A stretch of 64,000 bases of DNA from Saussurea involucrata (taxonomy: Eukaryota; Streptophyta; Magnoliopsida; Asterales; Asteraceae): the NCBI GenBank assembly GCA_033807775.1, contig CM066313.1, positions 64,464,484 to 64,528,483 on the forward strand, given 5' to 3'. Of the stretch, positions 12,481-24,963 are shown piece after piece. The notes under the pieces were generated by a model, which had not been told where the DNA came from, ran no database searches, and saw only the letters and a program-made list of their open reading frames with translations. The position numbers were made by a program, and so were the translations under genes. The first letter of the stretch is position 1. Each line of letters opens with the position of its first letter.

Positions 12481-13549
12481 TATGACTGATATGTCATCAC
12501 AAAAACTTAAAGGTATTTGTTTGTACCTTTTCACGTGGTTGATTTTTAGGGCATATGATGGGTTTTAGGTATTTTCTTGTACCTTTTTAAAGGAGATTCA
12601 TTTATGGTACTTAAGTTCTTTTGAGTTTACGACGTTGACTTTGGGATGAGTTGTTTCAACCATTTACGTACATAAGAGATAATATGTGATTTTTTGTTTG
12701 ATAAGACAGTGGATTATGGTTATTGATATTATTTATGTATGAAATTTCATTATCATAACAATATTGGAATTTTGTATACTTACATTTTGTTTATAATTCT
12801 TTATCAATATTTCAATTTGCGAAAAGAAATCACTCAATCTATTGGATTTCCAGGTAGTAGGGGAATCATAAGGGTTTCTTAAGTCCCTACAAACCTTAGG
12901 GCTATTTACACTCGTTTGACAAAATCCAAATCAATATCTTGCGATTTAATTAATTTAAATATAACATTGTTAATTATAGAGCTTTTTGCAAGAGGCCAAA
13001 ATGAATATGAGTTTGGCATGTGAAGCCAATTTCAAAATTTTAATATCTTAATAGTATTTTAAAAGATTTTGCCATTAGACAAATAAATAATAGTTTTGAC
13101 ATAAAGTCAAATTCAAATCTTTAACATCTTACTAATTTTGGACGCTTTTGGTAAAAGACCAAATATTTAGGGGTTGGAAGTGTAACTTCCAAAAATGAAT
13201 TAAGATTAAAAATAATGAGTAGGAACTCATAATCAAGATAAACATTTGAATAATATTTTAACATTTTCATGTTATTTTTGGAGCTCTTAGCAAAATACTA
13301 AAAATTATGGAAGTTGGAAGTGTAATTCCCAAAATTTAATTATAAAATTATTATTATTATTAAGATAAATATTTAAATATTAACGTAAATAAATAATAAA
13401 TATATAAATAAATGATATTGTAAACAGAATGGATAAGCATTTAAACATACGAATATTTAAATGAAAATTTAAAATAATTATCTAAATATACTAATAATGT
13501 AATCTAATTTGATAAGTATTAATAAACAATAATAGTTCAAAACGATAAA
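12481..13549. other. AT-rich intergenic stretch with degenerate ~150-bp repeats
   Basis: No gene seen. Three diverged units begin near 12979, 13140 and 13281. Each has a GAGCTTTTTGCAAGAG-like start (GACGCTTTTGGTAAAAG, GAGCTCTTAGCAAAATA). Units two and three then share TTGGAAGTGTAA(C/T)TTCC. This may be an old LTR or a decayed tandem repeat; I cannot assign it. Confidence 0.4.
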
Positions 13550-14493
13550 TCTATACATATAATAAATAAGTAACTAGCATGCCACGTGTCGTCTTCTGGT
13601 GAGCCGACTTCAGAATTTTTTCGCCTAAACATGTATCTAGACGCAGTTTACATTATAAGTTCAATTTGCACACCCACATTCACTCTTCCTTAAATCTCTC
13701 CTTAATTCATTTTTTTTAATTTATACGTTACATTTACTACCCTTATAATTAGGTATGTAGTTTACTTTTAATCCTTACTTTTTTATTTTTCATTTTAGAC
13801 ACTTATCAAATTAACATAAATAATGTATATGAACTAAAATGCATTAAAAAAATATTTCTATTTTTTACAAATTATACCATTGTAATCGCTTCGTCAATAC
13901 CTTCGAAATGAGCTCAATATTGAATATTTTTTGATTTAATTATATTATTAAATATCATAAATATATACGAATTAATGTGTCGTGATTAGTATGGAATTTG
14001 TTGAAATTAGTATGGGATTTGATACAAATAATCACTAAATTGTCGTGATTTTCTTTTTGCAACTTCATATCAATTTATACTTCAAATTCGAATTCCTTCG
14101 ACGAATTACAATTCTATCAAATTCCATTCTGTCAACGAAACACCCTTAGAATTATCATAAGAGATTTAATTACTTGGAAACAAAATATCACTTATCAACT
14201 GACTTTTGGATTATGAGTTCGAACATTTTTCAAAAATATAAATATGCAAATATTTTAGTATAGTATATTTAATTATTTATACTTTCTTAATCATGATTAT
14301 ATTATTTCCTCTAACTTTAATTGAACTACATAATATCAGTTATCAACAGATGGTTAGTTAATGATATTTTCAAAGTCAAATTGTAATGTTTCCCGTCAAT
14401 TCACTTTAAATTAATCTTTCATAATAGTTGATAAGTTTTCTGGCATGATTTATTTTTTTAAATTACCCCGTGTAATACACGGTTCGAACCTAG
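13550..14493 (+). mobile_element. Non-autonomous Helitron (H1)
   Basis: The 5' end reads TCTATACATATAATAAATAA, matching the TC start and TCTMTAYTA-type terminus of plant Helitrons, followed by a GCCACGTGTCG-type subterminal block. The 3' end has a hairpin (14468-14482, stem CCGTGT/ACACGG, loop AAT), then seven bases and CTAG. The base before is A and the base after is T, the expected A/T insertion site, with no TSD. The 944-bp body encodes no Rep/helicase. All four diagnostic signs are visible. Confidence 0.82.
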
Positions 14494-15334
14494 TATTTTC
14501 ATATACATAAAAGCTATCATACTCAAATGAAATTAAAACATGTTGAATCAAAATTAAACTAATATAACCACCAATTAATAATATGATAAATATTTTATAA
14601 ATAAGAAGAATCCAATCAATAAATATGATAAGCTATATTTATGTCGGTCAAAAAAAACATTTTGGTTCCGAAATACAATTTTTTTTATATTGACTAATTC
14701 TTTACGATAATTTTTAACTTGTATAATCATAAGATGGTCTAAAATAAATAATAACCAATAGAAAGTAATAGCAAATCCACTATTATAAAAGCCTATATTA
14801 TAATTAATAAAAATTTAATATGGTTTCAAATTGTTATTTACACTTTTATGATTGTCAAATCCAATAATAGATATTTTTTTAGTATTGATTTCAGTCACCA
14901 TAAAATATTAATAAAACAAACAAAAAACAAAAAAAAAAACAAAAAAAAATTAAAACACATAATCAATTAATCATGAAGCTCTAACGGAGCACCAAAGTAA
15001 GAACCAATTTTCCTATTATTATTATTTTTTTAGCCTTAGATTGTGGTGCTTCTATAATTTTACATGTAAACATGAACATAAAGAATTATAATTTCTACAT
15101 ATAGTTGGAAAAGTAGCATACTCATCAAAAACAAGTTTCTATGCTACACAGTTGTCAAAAAAAATAGCATGCGATTGTTTTTCCACATGAAACAGTACAA
15201 TAATGTTTGATATAATATTAAATTTAACAAGTAGCAGTGAATAAAAAACTTACTTGAACTGATTGATAAAGTTGAAAACAAAAAGAACCTGGACTTGAGC
15301 GGTCTACTGCTCAACATTGATTGAGCTTACGTGT
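14494..15334. other. AT-rich stretch without recognisable gene
   Basis: Very AT-rich, with an A-rich low-complexity run at about 14911-14950 and no open frame of note. I see no terminal repeats or coding similarity. Confidence 0.6.
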
Positions 15335-15536
15335 TGATAACGTGTTAAAGGAAAAACTAAATAGAACACAATACAATGGAGAAAATGAATCGTAATTCTC
15401 ATTAATCATAAACCATTTAAATATGGATGAGATACAAGTAGATAACTACAAGAGATATAAGATCTAACATATCTCTAATATGTTTATCTCTATCTATATC
15501 GTCATATCTTTTAGACGATGACACACTTATCCTACA
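15335..15536 (-). repeat. Possible short copia-type LTR
   Basis: On the minus strand this 202-bp stretch begins TGTAGGATAAGTG and ends ACACGTTATCA, followed by a primer-site-like AACACG. The terminal dinucleotides and the CGTTATCA ending resemble small copia LTRs. There is no matching second LTR nearby and no convincing TSD (CGTGT against ACATT), so this is tentative. Confidence 0.3.
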
Positions 15537-15544
15537 ACATTTTC

Positions 15545-15702
15545 TAAATTATATTTAATATAATTTAGATTTTTGAGATGGAACAAATATACGAAGGTTA
15601 TCAGATTGTTATTAATTAGTTTAATTTTTATGTAGATTATAATAACATGTAAACTTGAATTGTAAATATTTTCATCAATAAATTGTATATGGTGTTTGAT
15701 AG
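15545..15702. repeat. Dispersed repeat, copy 1
   Basis: Roughly 140 bp, including ATATACGAAGGTTATCAGA and a CATCAATAAATTGTATA end, recur at 17657-17810. The second copy is interrupted by a Helitron and lies just right of the MULE. No coding content. Confidence 0.65.
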
Positions 15703-15870
15703 GTTAAGGATATATAATTAAACTTTCACTTAAAATAAATTCAAACTCTGAAGTTTAAACATATAGCTTTTAAAATTTTATAACATGGTAAAAATATTTG
15801 TATACAAATATTTGCATTTGAATATATATGTGATTGGAATTTCGAAAATATAGTTAACAAAATTGTAAAT

Positions 15871-16183
15871 AGAGTAAATTACACCAGAGGTCCCTATGGT
15901 TAGGTCAAAATCTGGATTTGATCCCTAAAATGAAATATTTACAACAGACGTCCCTATTGTTGTCATTTGGTTTCATATCAGATCCCTGTGGTTGTCATTT
16001 TGTTTCAAATTACTCTTTTTTTTATCTAAACCATAAGGACCAAAATTGAAACAAAATGAGAACCACAGGGATCTGACATGAAACAAAATGACAACCATAG
16101 GGACGTCTGGTGTAATTATTTTATTTTAGGGACCAAATCCAGATTCTGACCTAACCACAGGGACCTCTGGTGTAATTTACTCT
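15871..16183. mobile_element. Fold-back MITE with long inverted ends
   Basis: Begins AGAGTAAATTACACCAGAGG and ends with its inverse CCTCTGGTGTAATTTACTCT. The inverted similarity extends over more than 100 bp from each end with scattered mismatches, so the 313-bp element is nearly one large hairpin. I could not find a clear TSD, so I leave the superfamily open. No coding capacity. Confidence 0.7.
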
Positions 16184-16253
16184 TTTAAGTAATATAGTCA
16201 TATGGGAATCTTATAAAAAAATAAAATATTCAGTTTTTTTAGATTAAAGAAAT

Positions 16254-17155
16254 GAGTGAATTAAATAAATGGTCCCTCGTGAATGCATGAATTTCACTTT
16301 TCGTCCCTCCAAAGCTGAAAGTACACTAATGGTCCAAAAAACGAGTTTCGGAGCCCAAACTGGTCCCTCTCACTAACACCGTTAGTCTGGGCTCCGTTAA
16401 CCCCATCACGTGCCCCTCACGTGAGGGGCATTTTAGTCTATTTACCCATATTCTTCTCCACCTTCTTCCCCAACAAGAACACTATCCATCGCCACCACCA
16501 CCTACCACCATCACTACCACCATCTCAAGAAATCAGAATTATACCTTAAACATATCTAGATTTCAAAATTAAATTACGAACTCATACATGAAATCAAAAC
16601 GCAAAAATATGTCCATAAATGATTTCAAGAGCAAACCCAAAGATGTAAGGATGAAGAACAAACATGAATGACATAAATGATAAATCTCACTGATTTTTCA
16701 AACCCAGAAATGCAAAAAGTCAAGAACAATAAAATTCAAGAACAACAAAACCCTAATATTGATGAAATCAAGAGCACTATGAAATTAACAATTAAATCCA
16801 TAAATGAAAAGTATGAGATTCATATACAAGAAACAACAAATAACATATATAGATCCAATCTCAGGAATTACAAAGAAAAATCGAAAGCCGAAACCAAAGA
16901 TCGAAACATGGATATCGAGGATTAGCGAGAAAGCTTAAGGATTTCGACTTAGAGTTCCAGACTGTAGACGAAGGGTCTGGTGCACTCGATCGAGTTCCAA
17001 CTTCTTGTTTCTGGGTTAGGATTCAACAAGAAGGTAGGGCGGCAGTTTTTGATTTGATTCGAACCAGATTGGGAAACTGAATGGGTGGCGTCTTATTCTT
17101 CATCTGGATCTCTCTCTCTCTCTCTCTGGGATTCAACAAGAAGGTAGGGTCTTGA

Positions 17156-17187
<32 letters not shown>

Positions 17188-17647
17188 AACACCAAACCCG
17201 AATTCGTGGCGTCTTCTTCTTCATGAAATTGAAGTGCCTTTAAAAAAACTTCACCTTTGAGGGAAAATCAAGAGGTCCATGGAGAAAAAAATGAAGAAAT
17301 TTAAGCAAATTTGAGAAAGTGGAGAGTTTTATGGAGAGATTCATGGAAATTTTAATGGAATTGATTTAGCAATTGATTTTTCTTTTATTTATTAATTAAT
17401 TTATCATAAAATATTAATATATGTTTTATTTTTTCTAAAATAAATTAAAATTAGGTGAGAAGACAAAAATGCCCCTCACGTGAGGGGCACATGGCAGCTC
17501 TAACGACACCAATATGGACGACGTCAGTGAGAGGGACCAGTTTGGGCTTCGAAACTGTGTTTTAGGGACTATAAGTGTACTTTCAGCTTTGGGAGGACGA
17601 AAAGTGAAATTCAAGCATTCACGAGGGATCATTTATGTAATTCACTC
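16254..17647. mobile_element. Non-autonomous Mutator-like element (MULE)
   Basis: Perfect 9-bp TSD TAAAGAAAT (16245-16253 and 17648-17656) and long terminal inverted repeats of about 180 bp (16254-~16440; ~17465-17647). They begin GAGTGAATTAAATAAATGG on the left and, inverted, GAGTGAATTACATAAATGA on the right. A 9-bp TSD with long inverted ends is the Mutator signature. The interior has no transposase. It holds CCA-rich sequence, a lysine/asparagine-rich open frame (16677-16925) with no recognisable similarity, a duplicated GATTCAACAAGAAGGTAGGG block and TC microsatellites. A captured host fragment is possible but unproven. Confidence 0.85.
17109..17183. repeat. (TC)n microsatellites inside the MULE
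   Basis: Two TC runs (about 17109-17127 and 17155-17183) lie between direct copies of GATTCAACAAGAAGGTAGGG (17021 and 17129) and of GTGGCGTCTT (17085 and 17204), indicating a local duplication. Confidence 0.85.
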
Positions 17648-17656
17648 TAAAGAAAT

Positions 17657-17810
17657 AGTTATAGTTAACATAATTTGGATTTTTCTACATGGAATAAATA
17701 TACGAAGGTTATCAGAATATTATTAGTTAGTTTTATATAGTTTAATTTCTATGTAGGTTATGATAACTTGTAAGTTTGAATTTTAAATATTTACATCAAT
17801 AAACTGTATA
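17657..17810. repeat. Dispersed repeat, copy 2
   Basis: Matches 15545-15690 and resumes briefly after 18246. The uninterrupted copy 1 shows what the site of the minus-strand Helitron looked like before insertion. Confidence 0.65.
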
Positions 17811-18246
17811 CTAGAAGGGTACTAGCGCAATACAGTGTGATATATCTTGATTTTAATGTTTTGTTTTACTTTTAATCATTGTTAATTTTATAAAACGGTT
17901 TTGTGTAGTTTTGAGAAAATTATAATATTTCTTTTTTATAAATTTGTATAAAGAATGACACTTTTTGAGGGGTTCGTGATTTGAGGATTTGAAAGGGGTT
18001 AAGAGATAAGAATTAATTAGGTAACTAATGAGGATTAAAGAAAGATATTTTTTAGGGGTTTACCATTTGAGAATTTGTAGGGAGTTAGAGATAAAGATTA
18101 ATTAAGTAATTAGTACTAACAGTGGTACCTAAAGCTTCGTTAGTTGTTTTAAAAGATTTTAAGTAATCAACATTAAATAACAGTACATAAGTCTTTATGG
18201 ATTGTTTTTAAGAGTTTTTCGTAAATGCTTTATAATATAGTATAGA
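17811..18246 (-). mobile_element. Short non-autonomous Helitron (H2)
   Basis: On the minus strand it starts TCTATACTATATTATAAAGC after an A and ends GTACCCTTCTAG before a T. The TC start, CTAG end and A/T insertion point fit a Helitron, and the 5' terminus resembles H1. The expected 3' hairpin is weak (imperfect around 17820-17838). The related uninterrupted repeat at 15545-15702 supports both boundaries. The 436-bp body is non-coding. Confidence 0.65.
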
Positions 18247-18964
18247 TACGTTTAATAAGATGCTTTTAAGAGTTTAGAGAAAAACTTAAAACATGCCTCA
18301 ATAACATAAATTTAGAAAGAATTGCAACATACAATTCACCTCCTAGTAAAAAACCAATAGATTAATTGTCGTTTATCGAACATTTAACTGGTAAGTGTTT
18401 ATCGGTGTCACTATGGTTGTAAATAAACCGAACGTTCAACAAAACATTCGTGAACCGTTTGACGGGAAGTTAGTTTATAGTTATTTTTTAATAAATAAAC
18501 GAACATGAACACATCTTTTTGTTCGTTTAGTTAAATGAACGAATGTATATATACATACACATACATATTATGATATTAATATGTAAAATCATTAATTTAA
18601 TTGAAATTTTTAAAGTTCCTTTATAATCCCTCCCAAATTTACCTGATTTTTTGTTTTGTCATGTTATTTTTAGGAACAAAATGATGATTAATGGTGGTTG
18701 TTTTTTATACATTTTTGTTCATTTATTTATGTTTGTGTATGCTAATTTGTGTTCATTTTAACATCTTAATGACGAACATAAAATAACTAAAACAAACATA
18801 TTTTCTTACATGTACAAAAAAAATATGTTCGTTTACAGTCCGTGTTCGCTCGTTTGTTTGTGTAAGTTAAACGGACATGAACAAACCTCTGTTTGTAACA
18901 ACCCAACAAAATAAAGCATAGCATTTCATAAAATGTAAAACATCCCAAAACCGGTCTCAAAATT

Positions 18965-20524
18965 TATAAAGACCCAACCAAAATAATCATGCAAACATCA
19001 ATTTCATAACATCCCAAAATCACGGTCTCAAAGTTTCGTTACAAATATTCAAATAGGTTTGCGGAAACGACCTACACAACTGAGAAAAACTAATAACTAG
19101 AGTGTCACTAAGCTTCTTGACTCTTCTTGCTAAGCTCAGCCTATTTGCCCGAGCTCCTGGAAACCTGCTTACCTGAAAAGGGTTTTAAATTTGAAAATGC
19201 GAGGGTTAGACCATGAGGTCTAGTGTGACCCACCTAACAGGTATCAAAGCATTTAAAAACAGTTTATCTTTTCAGCTTTAAACATTCATACTCAACACGT
19301 CAAAATCATATACAAACTAAAGTCCGCCTCCTCGTAATCTGACACCCTGAAGCCACCCGAAGGTGACAACGAGTCAGCCTCATGCTGCCTTGCGGAGCCT
19401 CGCTCCTGGCATATAGGGACCTCCCTTCCCGCACGAGAGCTGGCGGGACTACTCTCCCGTCTTTGCCAGTTTACGTCTCCTTGATGTATGCATACATTCT
19501 ACATAAAACTTTAAACAACTTTCATGCAATTAAAGCATAATAATGAAGCATGGCAATTCTCAACATTCATAACACATTTTGAAAACACTTTAAAAGCCAC
19601 ACATTTTAGTTTAGAAAACTCACCTGAGGCTCTTATTTCTCGTTTCTAAACAGTTCCAAACTTCCAAATCGACTTCCCTGAATAAACGGGCATAAAACAA
19701 CAACTCAGCAAAAGTATCCGGATAACTCAGGTTTTCCGGACAACCCTACTTTTCCGGACGCTAAAGAGTCCGGACACCCATACTAACCGGACGACAACCT
19801 AGTCCGGACAATACCCTTGTCCAGGTAACTACTATTCTTCGGACGATACCCCTTTCCGGGTACCGAACTTACCGGACACAATACTTTACCGGACATAACT
19901 CCTACCCGGATAATCCATCCTATCCGGACAACTCCCTCGTCCGGGGACCTTCTCCCCAACAAGGTGTCCGGACGTCCAGGAAGGTTCCCGGACGTCGACC
20001 TGGTCTCTTATTGGGGCTGAAATCTACACTATAGATCGATTCTTTCGAAGCAAAGCTTAGCAATAGCAACGACATTACTAAACTCAACAATTATTAAGTT
20101 CTTAGCAATCAAAACACCCCAGAAGACATGATTTCTCTCTTAAAGCATCAAACTCTACTTTTAAACAACAAAAACTCCAAAATCAACATTTGCTTACTAA
20201 CTAACGATTAATCAGAGGAACGAGGGTGTGTTACCTGATTGCCTGATTGCGAGAAACGATTCCTGGCTGCTGATTCCTCCTCAAATCCCAGATTTGATGA
20301 TTTTTCTTCTCCAAAAGCTCAAAACCTTCAAAACCCCTTTTCTCTTCTTTCTTTCTCAACTTCAGCCGACACCCACTCCAAAATCAGTAATAAGAACATT
20401 CTTCTAGGGTTTTGGGCCCTTATATACTTCTTTACATAATTTCAAATTGACCCCTCCACTTCCATAAGTTAAGCACCAACACAAAAAGGCTTACAATCCT
20501 ACTATTTTGGTCCGGGTTGTTACA
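18965..20524 (-). repeat. E3 3' LTR
   Basis: 1560 bp, TATAAAGACC to GGGTTGTTACA. It has the conserved hairpin (19207-19222), a block of AGCCACCCGAAGGTGACAACG, a CCGG-rich array (about 19720-20000) and the CTAGGGTTTTG end block. Confidence 0.9.
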
Positions 20525-23500
20525 ACACTTCCCCCTCAAAAGAATTCCGTCCCCGGAATTCTGTTTTCGAAAAGGTATGGGTATCTGGACATCATATCTG
20601 GTTCTACTTCCCACGTTGTCTCTCATCCCTCATGATATCTCCACTGAACTTTTACTAGTCAAACTTCTATGCTTCTCGCTTTGCAAACCTTACTGCTCAC
20701 GATTTCAATCGGTTCTCCTACGTAAGTCAACCTCTCATCTATGCTGATGTCCCCTCAAAGGAACAACCACAACGACCTCTGACAAACACTTCTTTAAGTC
20801 TGAGACATGAAATGTCGGATGAACACTCTTTAGTTTTTCTGACCAGTCTAACTTGTATGCTACTGCTCTAACTCGCTCCTTAATGACAAGGTCAACTTCG
20901 TATCGCCTGCATCTCTTGCAAGGTCGCCATCATCTCACCTCTCACATCAGCTCTCCACAAAGAGACGTGCATCACCCTATGAATTTCTTCTCAAATTCAC
21001 ATCGAGTACTTCAAGATCGCGCACTATCTATTCAACTTTCATGCTTCGACGAATCCGCAGACTTATTCCACCTTACCTCTCTCTCAAACTTCAAGGCTCA
21101 AAGCCTTATGTTTTTCAATCCAACCACTCTCTTCTACTCGGTTGTCTCAGACCGTTCAGATGGGAAACATAACTGCACCCCATACTTTGAAACCGCCCTC
21201 GGCGAGACACCACTTGATATACCGTGCCATCTTGCACTACTTACTTGTACCCTCTTCGATCACTATACTCGCTTAAAACTACCTGATAAAACCAAGGCCA
21301 ACCGCGCCTCCATTTGCTCGCCTCCGTCCACACATCGGGACTCACGGTTTTAAACACGTCTAAATAAGGTCTCTCATACGTTTATACTTCCTTAAGAGAA
21401 AGAACTTGGCGGGAATTCCCGCCACAACAACGAGAATCTTCCACCAGGAAAACTCCCTCACTGACAACTTGGCACAAGGCCAACCTTGTATATTCCGACA
21501 AGCTCACCCCCAGGAGTCCCCTCCTCGGTATACCTGAAATTTCTAGGTTACTTCTTCCAATCGACATTCGTCTTTGCAGATCATACTCCTTTCCCGAATC
21601 ACATCGGCTACAACTCGACAACTAATTCGTACGTTCTCACCACTTCATCATTTCACACTTAACGTGTCTAATAGTAGGAAACCTCTATAATTCCTTATTG
21701 GAGTACTCACCTATCCGAATTGCACTTATCCTGAAGGCTCATAAATTTCTCGCTGCTTGCCATAAGCGTCCAGTCATATAACATAACTTCGGTTACTCCC
21801 ACTCAACTAGGAGGGGTAACCACGATCACACCCTACTATTCTCAATAGCTTACACTGAACGATCAGTTCATTTGAACGTTTCTCACCAAGTCACTAACTT
21901 AACTCACTCAGTTGTCTTATCCGCTTCTTTCCTGCACAAAATCATACACAATTTCCTTCCTCAACACTCCTTCCAAAAGTTCGCACACTTACCAAGGACA
22001 ATCTACACAACACTGCGCCTATCGGCATTACTGTCAAGCTTACTACTTCCGATTTACTTACTTATTCCAACATACTGTCTTCACCTCCCCACGTTCGCAT
22101 GGAGCACTGCCCACCAACATTACGCGCCCCTCTCTTCCGACAATTCTCAAGCTGCAAAAGCTGTCTCATTACTATACATAACCAAACGGTTGCACTAAAA
22201 TTCTAACTTAAGGCTTTTGACTAAATCACCTCGAACTGACACCAGAGTTCGATGTCACTATACATTCCTTAAACTCCAACTTTTACTTTCTCAGACAATT
22301 CGTTCACACATAGCAACAACTCACATTCTTTAAGGATTTCACATCTATTCCACCACATTTTGACTAATATATCCATCATCTTCTTTAAACTTCCAATGAT
22401 CCCAAAATATGCTTACTTAGCGACTCTTACAACTAAAAACACTTGGTTTCTCCTTTGGGTAACTACCCACCACCACTCCGTGATGCTATTCCGAACATAA
22501 TCATATCACTGCGTCAACTTACACCCTACGTGCTCCAACAACCTGGTTAACACTCGAACACTCATCCGAAGCCCCCAAAAGGCTTCTATCTGATGCTTCC
22601 TCTTTCTCTAACATCACATCACTACGACGCTAGCTGGCACATTTAACTTGGCAATTATTTCCACTACATAACTGTACATTCCTCACACATAACATCACAC
22701 TGCAGACCAAAACTCTCATGGCCATTCATACACAACCCAAACTTATCTTCAAGACCTCACGCATAAATAACCGAGTCTATCTCACCACATTGTCTTTCCC
22801 CAGCTCTAGTTGAACCATAACACCCGAGTTTTCCGATTAATTCTAACATACTCGTTTCTTGCTAGCTCTTTGCAATACCAAACCATTCCTCACAGATCGA
22901 CATAATCTATACCCTCACTTTGTTTGTGCTAAATACTTCATTCTTTACGAACCATCCATCTCGTAAGTAAAACGCTTATCTAAAACAGCAATCTTTCACT
23001 ATCTTAACACCCCTACAAAGTGGTCCTTCAACTTTCAACCTTCTGATTCTAGTCTTTGGTCTCATACAGCTTACATAATTGTCGACTTTAACGTCAATAG
23101 TTGACCTGTTGATACTTCCTTAACCTATTCTTCAACAAGAGTCCCTTACTGAACCTAATCCTTCCAACATATCATAATCAAATTCACATCCCGCGTCCTC
23201 ATTTCAAACTCACTCGTGAAACGTCAATATTACAAGATCACTTTAAAACTCTTATTCGGCGTCGAGGATATTTCATTCCTACTTCTCCACACTACTCATA
23301 ACGAGTTGCTAATACCAATACCTTGATGACTTCTAGTCCTTCCCCTGAACGCAACCGTCCCTCGGCAACTGTATTTCCAGTCACCGCACGAGGGTACAGA
23401 CCCTCATGCAACCGACATTAACGTCCACTTCCGACTCTTCCACTGCTCCCCTCTCCTCTAGAACGCAATTACCAAAGCTACAACCATTCTCCCCTGATTT

Positions 23501-24963
23501 GTCCAACACCTCTCCACTCTAGGAGTTATTTCTTAGCTTAAAATGTAATACTCTATGACCTATTGAGTTCATAGCCTTCATGCCTGACAACGCGATAAAT
23601 GAATCATTTCACATTTTTGATCATTTTAAAGAAACAACACTTGAAAACAACTTGGGTACACACGACCCCAACATTCTCATAACTCCAATGCCCTGCACAA
23701 CGATCTTGAGGATCGTTTGCATGCAATCTTTCCGTAAAACTTAATCTTACTCAACCAAAAATATGTTGTTACGACAGAAATAAATATTGGATGAAAATCT
23801 TCCCATACGACAAAATTTTGAAATAAAATTTACCGACACGAAGTAAACTAGTCGGTCCTCACACTCATTTATATAACTTCGAAATGTCAAAACTCATTTT
23901 GGTTATAACATTTGTGCATTCAAACGTTTTCTTGGCTTATCATGAAAAGAGTGGAATATTTTGCAAATCGTAAACCTCAAGACTTCATTGTACGATGTAA
24001 ATGGATTTGTATTTTTCTTTAAACATACACTTGCACACGCCGACTTATATCCGATCAAATTTGATATTTACACAATTATACTTTTCTTATGAAAAATCTC
24101 ATGTACACATATACGAACTCAACGCATGAAACTCTACTTGCATTTGAAGACTACTCACTCAATCAAGGTCAATCGCTTTACTCACACAATTTATCATTGA
24201 CACTCTACTTTCGACCAGTGGTCGCCCTCTCGGCCTTGCAACGATTTGCTATACATACATTCAACGGTCCACTTACTCAACCAATTCATACTATTTCGTT
24301 TTGATCAACTATCTCACTTTCCACTTCTACATGGTTTCATTTCACTATAGGTATCTTATTTCATTTATCCTGCTAATGGAAAGCTCGACCAAGAACCCAG
24401 GGCTCCATTGATACCTTCAAGGTTTTGACACTGTCTTTCCTTACCATCCTGACTGATCTATCCCATGATTTCTAGAATTGGGACTCTCCCGAAACAGGAG
24501 TCTTACTCAACTCAAGCATTCCCCCTCTCCGAATCCACGAAGAGCTACCTCTAGACGACTCGTAATGCTCTATACAACATTTCTTCTCTACGATGTATAC
24601 GTACATCACATCACCATGACTTCTCATGAAACTTCCCCAACAAGGGGTCTCAGTCTACCCCTCAGGGATCTTGCTGACATTCTAAAGTACTGGAACACGA
24701 CATAAACACTAGCTTCTGACTACCACATCGGAATAATACGGCAGGTTAAGCACATACATGTACCTGTAAGTTCACAATTACACTGGCCAGGTAGAATCTC
24801 AAACTTACCTTACATGACAGTCCTCAGTACCCTATTAGTCCTATCTCTATAATAGTGTCCTCCTAACGCATTTCCTGATTCTCAGTTGTGATTTCTACTC
24901 CCAAGTTTAAGTTTAGGCTCGTCCGGTCACCTAAATCCCTTAAACTATGGCTCTGATACCAAC
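20525..24963 (-). other. E3 internal region
   Basis: 20525-~20930 aligns by eye with the chromodomain end of the E4 polyproteins (48303-48700), beginning with the purine tract (minus strand GAGGGGGAAGTGT) and the GGAATTC words of the pol end, but it is closed by frameshifts. 20930-~22000 is unassigned. From about 22010 to 24963 it is collinear with the E2 interior. The 166-codon plus-strand frame at 20853-21353 is antisense to the element and not a gene. Confidence 0.65.
24950..24961 (-). other. E3 primer-binding site, initiator tRNA-Met type
   Basis: The minus strand reads TGGTATCAGAGC two bases from the LTR beginning at 24964. It orients E3 to the minus strand. Confidence 0.92.

Noticed and set aside
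20239..20439. Small frame conserved at 20239-20439 and 26236-26436
   Set aside because: Lies in the two E3 LTRs; no protein similarity, explained by LTR identity.
20853..21353. 166-codon plus-strand frame
   Set aside because: Opposite to the orientation of E3, partly antisense to decayed pol, low-complexity composition and no domain.
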